Assembly: GCF_900089605.1 (NCBI RefSeq)
Contig: NZ_LT594324.1
Span: 6,510,001-6,574,000 of the forward strand
Direction of reading: 5' to 3'
DNA from: Micromonospora narathiwatensis
GTDB taxonomy: Bacteria > Actinomycetota > Actinomycetes > Mycobacteriales > Micromonosporaceae
Length of the DNA: 64,000 nt
Shown here piece by piece: positions 1 through 7,812 of this stretch (position 1 is its first letter; every line of letters starts with the position of its first letter). A program made the translations under genes and the position numbers. A model generated the notes under the pieces. It was not told where the DNA came from. It saw nothing but the letters and a program-made list of their open reading frames with translations, and searched no databases.

Positions 1-169
1 CGGGCGGTGGCGTGGTGCCCCACAGCAGCTCGACCACCCGGGACGCCGGCACCGCCGAGCCCGCCTCGACCAGCAGGATCGCCAGCAGTTCCACCAGTTT
101 CGGGCCGAGCCGGACGGGCCGCTGCCCGAGCGTCACGCGCACGGGACCGAGCACGCCGATGCGCAACAC
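1..169 (-). CDS. SARP/BTAD-type transcriptional regulator, N-terminal fragment
   Basis: A reading frame on the minus strand starts at GTG 169 (or TTG 166) and runs off the window after about 56 codons. It begins LRIGVLGPVRVTLGQRPVRL and reaches VVELLWGTTPPP, the usual opening of the winged-helix DNA-binding half of SARP/AfsR regulators (MRxGxLGPL, then an xLWGDxPP-like turn before the BTAD domain). Such proteins activate secondary-metabolite or stress genes. Only the DNA-binding N-terminus is visible, so the target cannot be told. The frame is on the opposite strand to the longer shadow frames here. Confidence 0.65.
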   Translation of the reverse strand, partial: MLRIGVLGPVRVTLGQRPVRLGPKLVELLAILLVEAGSAVPASRVVELLWGTTPPP

Positions 170-293
170 CCAGGCTCACGCTCCCCACTCGGTCAGCCGT
201 CCGAACCACCGTAGTGGATCGTCGGCTGTCCATGAGTGGGCCGAGCGTGGCCATCCCGGATGGCGGGTCGGTCGCCGCGATCGATCTCCCGGA

Positions 294-623
294 TCAACCG
301 CCGGGGGCCTGGTATGGCGGCTTCGTCCGGGTCGCCTCGTCGACCTCCTCGGGCGTCAGCACCGGGACGATCCGGGTGTCCACCCCGCCCGCCGCCCGGA
401 TGGCGATGACCAGCGCCGCCGCGGCCTTGTGGTCCGGCAGGTCACACACCACGTAGGTGTCGTACTTGCCGAACGAGAAGTACAGGGATTCGATCCGCCC
501 GCCGCTGCCCTCGATCGCCTTCCGAGCAATCTCGGCCCGCTTGGTACCACCGTCGGCGACCAGCCCTTTGACTCCGTCGGTGGTGTAGGTCGACTCCAAC
601 AGAAATTTCGGCACCTCGATCAC
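294..623 (-). CDS. GYD domain-containing protein
   Basis: 109 residues starting at GTG 623 (MIEVPKFLLESTYTTDG). The pattern of a short beta strand, a helix rich in Ala and Glu (GTKRAEIARKAIEGSGG), the central YFSFGKYDTYVVCDLPD stretch and a final helix matches the GYD family, small alpha/beta ferredoxin-like proteins related to dimeric alpha-beta barrels. The cellular role of GYD proteins is not established. Only a weak GGTGAG lies ahead of the start. The gene stands alone, followed by the SARP fragment on the same strand with about 125 bases between. Confidence 0.75.
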   Translation of the reverse strand: MIEVPKFLLESTYTTDGVKGLVADGGTKRAEIARKAIEGSGGRIESLYFSFGKYDTYVVCDLPDHKAAAALVIAIRAAGGVDTRIVPVLTPEEVDEATRTKPPYQAPGG

Positions 624-663
624 CTCACCCGTCTACTGGCGTTTTGGATCAGCCGCGACGCGC

Positions 664-885
664 TCAGCGCGTTCCCTGGCGTTGGATCCGCTCGCCGCGC
701 TCGACCTTGGCCCGGCCGTGGTCGCGTTCGGAACCCGAGGTCCCGGTCGCGGCCCGCAGGTGCCGCCGCTCCGGCGAGCGTTCGACCTCCGAGCCCTGCC
801 GACCCCGGGCACCGCTGCCGGGATTCCGCCCCGCACGTGCCGATTCGCCGCCGGGGTCGTGCTTGTTCGGCTTGTGACTACCCAT
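664..885 (-). CDS. small highly charged hypothetical protein
   Basis: 73 residues from ATG 885, beginning MGSHKPNKHDPGGESARAGR and ending GERIQRQGTR. It is almost all Arg, Lys, Glu, Asp, Gly and Ser with no hydrophobic core, so it is probably disordered and nucleic-acid- or protein-binding rather than enzymatic. An in-frame upstream start at 936 would add 17 residues. I do not recognise the family. The orderly alternation of basic and acidic residues looks coding rather than a frame shadow, but no clear Shine-Dalgarno sequence is present, so it is a moderate call. Confidence 0.45.
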   Translation of the reverse strand: MGSHKPNKHDPGGESARAGRNPGSGARGRQGSEVERSPERRHLRAATGTSGSERDHGRAKVERGERIQRQGTR

Positions 886-1040
886 GCGCCCGGCGTACCC
901 GCTGCGCCGGCCGCTAGTCCCGCGGGAAGCGGTCAACCCGCCGTAACGCGTAGAGATGAGGAGGAGCGCGCCAACGACTGGCGGATCGACCTCACCGGCG
1001 GGGCCGGGATGTGACAGGGCTCGGCGGCTCAGGGGCGGCC

Positions 1041-1077
1041 GGCCCCGGCGGCGGGTCGTCGCGCCGCCGCCGGGGCC
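1041..1077 (-). terminator. GC hairpin after the LAxTG mini-protein gene
   Basis: Arms 1041-1053 and 1065-1077 are a perfect 13-bp inverted repeat (GGCCCCGGCGGCG) with an 11-base loop, 30 bases after the stop of the mini-protein gene on the minus strand. There is no U-tract, as is common for actinobacterial terminators. Confidence 0.6.
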
Positions 1078-1106
1078 AGCCTGGAGAACGACGGTCCTCC
1101 GGTCTC

Positions 1107-1271
1107 TTACCGAGACCGGCGAACCTTCGGGACGATGCGCATCAGAGCCGACCCGGCAGCCACCATCGCGAACCCCGCGAGGACGATCCAGAGGGTGCTG
1201 GCCCCGGTGAGGGCCAGGCTGCCGGAGGTAGCCGCACCGGCAGCCGCAGGGGCGGTCACATTGTTGTACAT
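1107..1271 (-). CDS. 54-residue membrane mini-protein with LAxTG sorting motif
   Basis: The start at ATG 1271 is chosen over 1331 because it gives a start just 4 bases after the glycosyltransferase stop with a good GAAAGGAAC Shine-Dalgarno. The protein is MYNNVTAPAAAGAATSGS, then LALTG, one hydrophobic segment of about 20 residues (WIVLAGFAMVAAGSALM), then a basic tail (KVRRSR). LAxTG plus membrane span plus Arg/Lys tail is the cell-wall sorting signal read by class E sortases of actinomycetes. There is no N-terminal signal peptide; only about 18 residues precede the motif. Function unknown; the tight linkage suggests it works with the adjacent glycosyltransferase at the cell surface. Confidence 0.7.
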   Translation of the reverse strand: MYNNVTAPAAAGAATSGSLALTGASTLWIVLAGFAMVAAGSALMRIVPKVRRSR

Positions 1272-1275
1272 TTTG

Positions 1276-2469
1276 TTACCAGTTCCTTTCTCGGCGAAAA
1301 ACAGAATCCGCGTATGCCTTCGCATGGACAAATTGAAGGAAGATGTCGAGGACCAACTCGTACATCGTCGCCGAAGCGAGCATGTACTTCCAGCCGCGAT
1401 AGCGAATGGTCACCACCCGTTCAACAACGAAGATGCCGGTAACCGCCATCCAGAACGGCTGGATGTGGATCCCCCCGAGTACGGCCACGCTGTACACAAG
1501 AGATCCGAGGTACGCGAACGTGGTGAGTACGCCGAGCAGCGTTACCAACTGCCTGCCCCAGTACGGCCATGTCACCCGCGTGAGCCCGTACTGCAGGCAG
1601 TTCTCCACGGCGCCGCGCTTCCAGCGGAGGCGCTGCCTCCAGAGATCGCCCCACGTGGTCATCACCTCGGTGACCAGGGAGCATTCCTTGGGCGAGAGCA
1701 CCGTGTAGCCGAGATGACGCAGGGCGAAGGTCATCTCGTTGTCCTCGGTCAGCACCGTGGTGTCGTAGACGCCGCCGACTCCGTCGCCTGCGGGAAGCTG
1801 GCCGCTGAGTCTCGCCGCCGACACCTCCATCAGCGTGCCGGCCCTGAACACCGCCGCCGTGCCGGTGACCACCAGGCACTTCCCGTTCAGCCGTGCGACG
1901 TCCCGGGCGTACCGCATGTACTCGTTGCGTTGCAGGTGACCGACGAAACCGCTGCCGCTGCTGCCTCGGAACACACCCCCGACGGCACCCAGCCGCCGGT
2001 CGGCACTCAGCTTCGCCACCGCGTGATTGAGGAAGTCCGGGTCCAGGACCGAATCGGCGTCCACCACCATCACGTAGTCGTCAGCCGTGAGTTCCGGTAG
2101 CAGCCGCGCGAGCGCCTGGTTCAGCGCACCCGCCTTCTTGTGCTGGTTCCCGCGGGTGGTGAAGACGCGTGCGCCGGCCCGTGCGGCGAGGCTGGCCGTC
2201 GCGTCCCGGCAATTGTCGGCGACGACCACCACCAGGTCGGGCTGGTAGGTCTGCCGCAGCAGGGCGGTGACCGACTCGCTGATTCCCTCGGCCTCGTTGT
2301 GTGCTGGCACCAGCACGTAGAGTTCCCCGGGCAGCCTGGCGCTGCCCCGGGCGGCAGCCGCGTTCGTCCGCGTCGAGCGTCCCGCGTCGCGCCGGTCGCC
2401 GTCGCGCCCGCGCCGCCGGTGCCGACCCCGGTACGCGGGCATGACCCGGTCAGGTCGGTCGGTGCTCAT
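1276..2469 (-). CDS. membrane GT2 family glycosyltransferase (processive type)
   Basis: About 397 residues. The GT2 fold shows in order: LVPAHNEAEGI (nucleotide-binding start), the DADS metal-binding motif, TEDNEM (catalytic acid region) and QRLRW, the Q(Q/R)xRW signature of processive enzymes that make polymers such as hyaluronan, cellulose or poly-GlcNAc. Two or three hydrophobic segments follow near the C-terminus (LLGVLTTFAYLGSLVYSVAVL and beyond). The N-terminal 40 residues are Arg-rich and cytosolic. Start is uncertain: 2469 (ATG, MSTDRPDRV) is used; GTG 2544 would add 25 residues. Product polymer cannot be told. It is co-transcribed with the LAxTG mini-protein. Confidence 0.8.
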   Translation of the reverse strand: MSTDRPDRVMPAYRGRHRRRGRDGDRRDAGRSTRTNAAAARGSARLPGELYVLVPAHNEAEGISESVTALLRQTYQPDLVVVVADNCRDATASLAARAGARVFTTRGNQHKKAGALNQALARLLPELTADDYVMVVDADSVLDPDFLNHAVAKLSADRRLGAVGGVFRGSSGSGFVGHLQRNEYMRYARDVARLNGKCLVVTGTAAVFRAGTLMEVSAARLSGQLPAGDGVGGVYDTTVLTEDNEMTFALRHLGYTVLSPKECSLVTEVMTTWGDLWRQRLRWKRGAVENCLQYGLTRVTWPYWGRQLVTLLGVLTTFAYLGSLVYSVAVLGGIHIQPFWMAVTGIFVVERVVTIRYRGWKYMLASATMYELVLDIFLQFVHAKAYADSVFRRERNW

Positions 2470-2773
2470 GGGATGCGAGGTGTCCGTTCCTGTTCCGTGC
2501 CTGCGCCGTCCCGGTACGCCGACAGCCATCGGCCCCCAGGTCACCTACCAGTATTCGGCGACCCTGACCAGCGCAGCCATGGCAAAGCGAACGGATCTTG
2601 TCGGCTGACTATCCGGTCAGTCAGACCCGGCTCGCCCGACTCACCGACGGGACGGCCACCGCCCCCTGCACCGACGGCGGGCGCCGGCGTACCGGTGCGG
2701 GTGGCCGGTCCGCGCGGACGGCCGGACCGGTTCAGCCGAACGGCGGATCGCCGCCCCCTGTGGCTCGACCGGT
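2470..2773. other. intergenic stretch without a supported gene
   Basis: About 300 bases between the glycosyltransferase start and the aldo-keto reductase terminator. It should hold the glycosyltransferase promoter. A short frame across it on the minus strand is Arg/Gly/Pro-rich with no recognisable fold and was not accepted. Confidence 0.5.
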
Positions 2774-2809
2774 CCCTGGTCGGGCGGGCACCGGCCCACC
2801 CGACCAGGG
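2774..2809 (-). terminator. hairpin terminator of the aldo-keto reductase gene
   Basis: Arms 2774-2789 (CCCTGGTCGGGCGGGC) and 2794-2809 pair over 16 bp with one G-T pair and a 4-base loop, starting 6 bases beyond the stop codon of the minus-strand gene. Confidence 0.8.
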
Positions 2810-2815
2810 ACACCG

Positions 2816-3799
2816 TCATCGAGCCGCGTCCAGCCGGGCCCGCTGCTCCGCGGTCAGCGCCAGGTCGACCGCCGCCAGGCTCTCGTCGAGCTGCGCCACC
2901 GAGGACGCGCCGACCAGGGCGATCGCCGGGATGTCCCCGCCCATCAGCCAGGCCAGCACCACCTGGTTGACCGTCGCGCCGGTCTCCGCCGCCACCGCCC
3001 GCAGCGCGGCCAGCCGGGCCGGAGTGCTCGGCAGGTCGTACTCGACGCCCAGCCGGTCGGGCCGGGCGTACGCGCCCTTCAGCAGCGGCGAGTACGCGAC
3101 CAGCGCGAGCTGCGGCTCGGCCCGCAGGTAGCTGGCCAGGTCCGGGCCGACCCAGCCGACGTCGCCGTCCGGGTCCAGCTCGATCGGCAGGTCCACCCGG
3201 CTCGGCAGGTAGCTGCGGTGGTACTGGAGCACCTCGTACCCGGGCAGCCCGGCCGCGGCGGCGATGCCCCGGGCCCGCTCCACCCGCCAGGCGCGGTGGT
3301 TGCTCGCGCCCAGCAGCCCCACGGTCCCCTCGCCGACCAGCTCCGCGAACCCCTCCACGGTCTCCCGCAGCGGCACGGTCCGGTCCTCGATGTGTGCGTA
3401 GAGCAGGTCCAGCCGGTCCACGCCGAGCCGCTCCCGGCTGCGCTCGGCCGCCTCGCGGATCACCTTCGCCGACAGGCCCTCCGGGTTGTCCACGTAGCTG
3501 GTCCCCGGGGCGAGGGGCCGCGCGCCGAGCTTGGTGGCGATGACCACCTCCGCGCCGATGCCCCGGCTGCGCCGCCAGCGGCCGAGCAGTTCCTCACTCT
3601 CCCCGCCCTGGCCCCCGTTCTGCCAGAACGCATAGTTGTCCGAGGTGTCGATGAAGGTGCCGCCGGCCTCGACGTAGCGGTCGAGGATGGCGTACGAGGT
3701 GGCCTCGTCGGTGGCGGTGCCGAAGAGCATCGCGCCGAGGCTGAGCACGCTGACCTCGCGGCGGGTCGCCGGGTCGATGCCGATCGTGCGGTATCGCAT
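2816..3799 (-). CDS. aldo/keto reductase
   Basis: 327 residues. The start at ATG 3799 is fixed by GGGGAGGA six bases upstream; the longer frame lacks a ribosome site. The TIM-barrel signatures are present: SLGAMLFGTATDE, FIDTSDNYAFW with the catalytic Asp and Tyr, IATKLG with the catalytic Lys, LLYAHIED with the His, and the C-terminal NADPH-binding region (AIALVGASSVAQLDE). The enzyme should reduce aldehydes or ketones with NADPH; the substrate is unknown. It is monocistronic with its own terminator. It is one of three aldo-keto reductases in this window, from different subfamilies. Confidence 0.88.
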   Translation of the reverse strand: MRYRTIGIDPATRREVSVLSLGAMLFGTATDEATSYAILDRYVEAGGTFIDTSDNYAFWQNGGQGGESEELLGRWRRSRGIGAEVVIATKLGARPLAPGTSYVDNPEGLSAKVIREAAERSRERLGVDRLDLLYAHIEDRTVPLRETVEGFAELVGEGTVGLLGASNHRAWRVERARGIAAAAGLPGYEVLQYHRSYLPSRVDLPIELDPDGDVGWVGPDLASYLRAEPQLALVAYSPLLKGAYARPDRLGVEYDLPSTPARLAALRAVAAETGATVNQVVLAWLMGGDIPAIALVGASSVAQLDESLAAVDLALTAEQRARLDAAR

Positions 3800-3869
3800 G
3801 GGTCCTCCCCGTGGGATGGGCGCCGTCGCCGACCACCTTCGGCCTTCGAGTGCGCTGGAAGTCAACCCC

Positions 3870-4619
3870 TCACCACGGAAGCGTTCCGTATCCGCCGCCG
3901 GCGTCCATCTGGTAGCCCCACAACAGCCCGCTCGGCCCGTCCGCCGGCAGCGTCGCCAGGTGCACGCTCACCTCCGCGCCCTCCTCCGCCGTACGGAAGC
4001 CGGAGTGGTGGTTGAAGTCGGTGGCGCAGTAGCCGGGATTGGCCGCGTTCACCTTGATCGCGGTGTCCCGCAGCTCCTTGGCGTACATCGCGGTGACCAT
4101 GTTCAGCGCCGCCTTCGACGACGGGTACGGCACCGACGTCAGCTCGGACAGGGCACCCTGCGGGTCGGCCATTGCCGCGATCGAGCCGACCTCGCTGGAG
4201 ACGTTCACGATCCGCGCGGCCGGAGCCTTGCGCAGCAGCGGCAGGAAGGCGTTGGTCACCGCGACCACGCCGAAGACGTTCGTCTCGTACACCTCGCGCA
4301 GCGTGGCGAGGGTGGTCTCGCTGGGCGACGCCGAACCGTCGGCCCGGACGATGCCCGCGTTGTTGACCAGCACGTCCAGCTGGCCGTACTCCCGCTCGAC
4401 CAGCTCGGCCGCGGCGGCGACCGACGCCTCGTCGGTGACGTCCAGCGGCACGAACCGGGCGTCCGCGCCCTCGGCCCGCAGCACGCGTTCCGCCTCCCGC
4501 CCCCGGGCGGCGTCCCGCGCGGCGACCAGCACGGTCCACCCGCGCGCCCCGAACTGCCGGGCCGTGGCCAGCCCGATTCCCCTGTTGGCCCCGGTGACCA
4601 GGGCGATTGTCGTCGTCAT
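3870..4619 (-). CDS. short-chain dehydrogenase/reductase (SDR)
   Basis: 249 residues from ATG 4619. Classical SDR motifs appear in order: TGANRGIG (NADP-binding Gly motif), LDVTD, NNAG, NVSSEVGS with the catalytic Ser, YPSSK (YxxxK catalytic pair), and NPGYCATDFN. The Arg after TGAN and the AARD stretch suit NADP(H). It sits head-to-head with a MmyB-type regulator, 103 bases apart, an arrangement in which the regulator often controls the reductase. No obvious Shine-Dalgarno precedes the start. Confidence 0.88.
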   Translation of the reverse strand: MTTTIALVTGANRGIGLATARQFGARGWTVLVAARDAARGREAERVLRAEGADARFVPLDVTDEASVAAAAELVEREYGQLDVLVNNAGIVRADGSASPSETTLATLREVYETNVFGVVAVTNAFLPLLRKAPAARIVNVSSEVGSIAAMADPQGALSELTSVPYPSSKAALNMVTAMYAKELRDTAIKVNAANPGYCATDFNHHSGFRTAEEGAEVSVHLATLPADGPSGLLWGYQMDAGGGYGTLPW

Positions 4620-4671
4620 GGCACCGAGGCTGCCGCCGCGACCGGGCCGGCGGGAGGGGCCCGCCGAGGCT

Positions 4672-4686
4672 GGTACCGGCGGTACC
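4672..4686. promoter_or_regulatory. candidate operator between SDR and regulator
   Basis: Two GGTACC palindromes (4672-4677 and 4681-4686) separated by GGC form a symmetric site in the 103-base divergent region, a plausible binding site for the adjacent HTH regulator. Confidence 0.4.
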
Positions 4687-4722
4687 ACCCTGGGTGGCTG
4701 GGGTTGCGGCAGGCTGGAGGGT

Positions 4723-5565
4723 ATGACGACGCTGCGCCGCGACGAGCTGGCGGACTTCCTGCGCACCCGCCGCGCCCGGTTGCGCCCCGCCGAGGTCGGC
4801 CTCCCCGAGGGGGTACGCCGCCGCACGCCGGGCCTGCGTCGGCAGGAGGTCGCCCAGCTCGCCGGCATGTCCATCGACTACTACATCCGGCTGGAACAGG
4901 GCCGGGGCCCGCACCCGTCCCGGCAGGTGCTGGCCGCGCTGGCCCGGGCGCTGCTGCTCGGCCGCGACGAGCGGGCGTACCTGTTCCGGATCGCCGGGGA
5001 GAGCCCGCCGGAACCGACCGGGCCGAGCCGGCAGGTGCCGCCGGGGCTGCGGCACCTGCTGGACGCGATGACGGAGACGCCCGCCTACCTGGTCGACGCC
5101 GCGTACGAGATGCTGGCGTGGAACCGGCTGGCCACCTGGTTCGTCGGGGACCTGTCGGCGGTGCCCGCCGAGCAACGCAACATGATCCGCTCGATGTTCG
5201 GGCGGAAGGTCCCGCAGTCGTACCGGGACGACGCCGAGATGCTGCGTTTCGCCCGTACCACGGTGGCCGACCTGCGGGCCGCGTACGGCCGCTACCCGGC
5301 CGACCCGGCGATCTCCGCGCTGGTCACCGAGCTGCTCGGGACGTCACCGTGGTTCGCCGAGCTGTGGGCCGGGCACGAGGTGGGGGAGCGTCGCCCCACC
5401 GTCAAACGGGTCGACCACCCCGAGCTGGGCCCGTTGGAGTTCGAGTGCCGGGTGCTGCACGTACCGGAGACCGACCAGCGGCTGATCGTCTACGTCCCCG
5501 AGCCGGGCTCGCCGACCCAGGCGGCCTTCCGCCGGGTCGGCGAGCGCACGCGCGTCGGTCAGTAG
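4723..5565 (+). CDS. XRE-family regulator with MmyB-like ligand-binding domain
   Basis: 280 residues from ATG 4723 after GGAGG. Residues about 1-80 hold a helix-turn-helix of the HTH_31 type (RRTPGLRRQEVAQLAGMSIDYYIRLEQ, read in pieces), and residues about 110-270 the MmyB-like sensor domain (PAYLVDAAYEMLAWN, then TSPWFAELWAGHEV and a beta-rich end). Members of this family usually repress or activate an adjacent oxidoreductase gene in response to a small molecule, fitting the divergent SDR. The last 7 bases overlap the end of the convergent secreted-protein gene. Confidence 0.85.
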   Translation: MTTLRRDELADFLRTRRARLRPAEVGLPEGVRRRTPGLRRQEVAQLAGMSIDYYIRLEQGRGPHPSRQVLAALARALLLGRDERAYLFRIAGESPPEPTGPSRQVPPGLRHLLDAMTETPAYLVDAAYEMLAWNRLATWFVGDLSAVPAEQRNMIRSMFGRKVPQSYRDDAEMLRFARTTVADLRAAYGRYPADPAISALVTELLGTSPWFAELWAGHEVGERRPTVKRVDHPELGPLEFECRVLHVPETDQRLIVYVPEPGSPTQAAFRRVGERTRVGQ

Positions 5566-6596
5566 CCGGTGACGAAGGAACGGGAGACGGTCTGCCCGTT
5601 CCCGCTCGCCGTGAGGGTGCCGATCGCGGCGGGGGACAGGTTGGCCGCCCCGACGATCGGGAAGACCGCGCCCGGGCTGCCCGCCGGGATGTCGACGGTT
5701 CCGGGCACGCTCACCCCGGCCAGGTCGACCGAGAGCGCCACCCTCGTGCCGTCCGGGTTCGGGGCGTTACCGATACCCACCACGCCGGTGACCGTGCTGC
5801 CGACCCGGACGAACCCCGGCCCGACGGCGAAGGCGGGCGGCACGGCCGCGACCGGCGCGCTGTCCCAGGTAGCGCCCAGGGACGCGCTCGGGTTCCCCTC
5901 GTTCGGTACGCCGTCGCCGTACACCGGCACCGTGAAGCTGACCTTGGTGGCACCCTCGGGCACCACGACCAGCTGCGGCACCGACACCCGCACCCCGCCG
6001 TACGCGCTGTTGGGCGAGAGGTCGACGTTGAGGCCACCGGCCAGCGCCGGGGCAGTCAGCTCCACCGTCCCGGTCACGGCTTGCCCCTCGATCACGACGC
6101 GCCGGTCGAACCGCAGGTCCTTGACACCCTGCACCGACGGGTCGGCCGGGACGACGGTGACGATCCCAGCCGGGACCAGCCCCTGCCCCGGCGCTTGGGC
6201 GTAGAGGGTCCTGACCTGCGTCTGTGCCACGCTCGCGGAGAGCCGGATCGGGAAGGTGACGCTGTTGCGCCCCTGCGGCACGTACACCTGGCTGCCCACG
6301 AAGGTGTCGTAGACCACGTCGGCGTAGAGCGAGACCCAGACACCGCCGGCCGGCGCCGGACCGGAGAGGGTGATGGTCTGGGTGGCGAGCTGCCCGGCGC
6401 TGATCGTCGCCGGGCTCACCGTGCCCCACGACACCACGGGTGTGCCGGTGCCGCTCGTGGGACTCGCGGTCGGGCGCGGGCCGGGCTTGCCGGGCTGGCC
6501 GCCGGGTGCGGCGCCGGCGGCGATGGGGGTGAGGGTGAGCAGCGCCACCGCCACCGCGGCGGCGCCCACTGGTCGGAGCAGAGAGGACGGTCGCAT
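5559..6596 (-). CDS. secreted beta-rich protein of unknown function
   Basis: 345 residues. A Sec signal peptide (MRPSSLLRP, hydrophobic AAAVAVALLTLTPIA, cleavage near AGA-A) is followed by a Pro-rich linker (about 32-52) and then repeated Ig/Calx-beta-like strands: SLYADVVYDTFVG, VTFPIRLSAS, DLRFDRRVVIEGQ, VSFTVPVYGD. Repeats of 90-100 residues with similar strand order suggest three tandem beta-sandwich modules. No catalytic motif or cell-wall anchor is seen, so it is probably released to the medium. Convergent with the MmyB-type regulator, stop codons overlapping by 7 bases. Confidence 0.75.
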   Translation of the reverse strand: MRPSSLLRPVGAAAVAVALLTLTPIAAGAAPGGQPGKPGPRPTASPTSGTGTPVVSWGTVSPATISAGQLATQTITLSGPAPAGGVWVSLYADVVYDTFVGSQVYVPQGRNSVTFPIRLSASVAQTQVRTLYAQAPGQGLVPAGIVTVVPADPSVQGVKDLRFDRRVVIEGQAVTGTVELTAPALAGGLNVDLSPNSAYGGVRVSVPQLVVVPEGATKVSFTVPVYGDGVPNEGNPSASLGATWDSAPVAAVPPAFAVGPGFVRVGSTVTGVVGIGNAPNPDGTRVALSVDLAGVSVPGTVDIPAGSPGAVFPIVGAANLSPAAIGTLTASGNGQTVSRSFVTGY

Positions 6597-6719
6597 CCGG
6601 GAACCCCGTTCGGGAAGGGACAGAGATCCCTTGACCCAACCTGCCCCGGCGGCCCCGGGCCACCCCCACCAGGATGCCGTAGCAGTCTCGTAAGAAGTGT
6701 CGGGGCCCGCTCCGCCAGG

Positions 6720-7574
6720 TCAGTCCGGTACGTAGTCGAAGGTGTCCGGGTTCGGGCCCTGCCGGCCGGCCTCGCCCCGGTCCAGGCCGCGGATCCGGTC
6801 CATCGTGGCGTCGTCCAGCGCGAAGTCGAAGATCTGGAAGTTCTCCCCGATCCGCTTCGGAGTGGTCGACTTCGGGAAGACGATGTCGCCGCGCTGCACG
6901 TGCCAGCGCAGCACGACCTGCGCCGGGGTGTGGCCGACCTCCTCGGCGATGTCGACGATCGTCGGGTCGTCGAGCACCTTGCCCTGCGCGATCGGCGACC
7001 ACGCCTGGGTGAGGATGTTGTGCGTCGAGCCGTACGCGCGCACCTCCTCGTTGCCGAAGTACGGGTGCGCCTCCACCTGGTTCACCGCCGGCGTCAACTC
7101 CGCCTCGGCGGCCAGCCGTTGCAGATGCGGCACCTGGAAGTTCGACACGCCGATCGACTTCGCCCGGCCGTCGCGCTGGAACTCCTCCAGCACCTTCCAC
7201 GTGGAGACGAAGTCGCCGTCGTAGCGGGTGGGCAGCGGCCAGTGGATCAGGAACAGGTCGAGGTAGTCGAACTTCAGCGCCTGCAACGTCGCCTCGAACG
7301 CCCGGCGGGCGTCGTCGGGGCGGTGGAAGCCGTTGTTCAGCTTGCTGGTGACGAAGACCTCGCCGCGGTCGAGCCCGGCCGCCCGGATCGCCTGCCCCAC
7401 CTCGGCCTCGTTGCCGTACATCTCGGCGGTGTCGATGTGCCGGTAGCCGGCATCGAGGGCCCTGCCGACCGCCTGGGCGGTGTTGTTCGGCTCGATCTGG
7501 AACACACCGAAGCCGAGCTGCGGGATCATGTTGCCGTCGTTGAGGGCGATGTTGGGAACGGTGTTCACGGCCAT
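6720..7574 (-). CDS. aldo/keto reductase, diketogulonate-reductase-like
   Basis: 284 residues from ATG 7574, GAGG four bases upstream. AKR5-type signature: MPQLGFGVFQ at the N-terminus, DAGYRHIDTAEMYGNE with Asp and catalytic Tyr, VTSKL with Lys, FLIHWPLP with His, and the C-terminal IVFPKSTTPKRIGENF phosphate-binding loop of NADPH. Related enzymes reduce 2,5-diketo-gluconate, methylglyoxal and other small carbonyls. A palindrome related to CebR/LacI operators lies 28-41 bases upstream of the start, hinting at carbohydrate control. Confidence 0.88.
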   Translation of the reverse strand: MAVNTVPNIALNDGNMIPQLGFGVFQIEPNNTAQAVGRALDAGYRHIDTAEMYGNEAEVGQAIRAAGLDRGEVFVTSKLNNGFHRPDDARRAFEATLQALKFDYLDLFLIHWPLPTRYDGDFVSTWKVLEEFQRDGRAKSIGVSNFQVPHLQRLAAEAELTPAVNQVEAHPYFGNEEVRAYGSTHNILTQAWSPIAQGKVLDDPTIVDIAEEVGHTPAQVVLRWHVQRGDIVFPKSTTPKRIGENFQIFDFALDDATMDRIRGLDRGEAGRQGPNPDTFDYVPD

Positions 7575-7601
7575 CAAGCCTCATCTCCCGTCGTCGGAGC
7601 C

Positions 7602-7615
7602 CGGGAACGCTTCCA
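7602..7615 (-). promoter_or_regulatory. LacI/CebR-like operator ahead of the aldo-keto reductase
   Basis: On the minus strand the site reads TGGAAGCGTTCCCG, matching 11 of 14 positions of the CebR operator TGGGAGCGCTCCCA. It lies 28 bases upstream of the ATG. Confidence 0.4.
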
Positions 7616-7812
7616 CGCGGTCGCGCCCGGACCTGCTGCCACCGGATCCTCCTACCCGATCCGACCGCTTCCTCACCGTACCGACGGGTGATCCGCGACA
7701 ACTCGATCATGACACCTGAAGTTCACCCAAGGTTGGCCGTCTCGTTGGTTCACCCCTGCTACCAAGACCTCGATCCGGATGCGGTCCTCGACAGGACAGG
7801 AACGAGGTACAG

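Noticed and set aside
2541..2819. 92-codon minus-strand frame upstream of the glycosyltransferase
   Set aside because: Runs through the aldo-keto reductase terminator and has only low-complexity Arg/Gly/Pro sequence.
3687..7691. 1334-codon open frame on the plus strand
   Set aside because: It is antisense to the aldo-keto reductase, SDR, secreted protein and second aldo-keto reductase genes; the translation is Arg/Pro/Gly/Ala/His filler with no fold, a GC-rich shadow.
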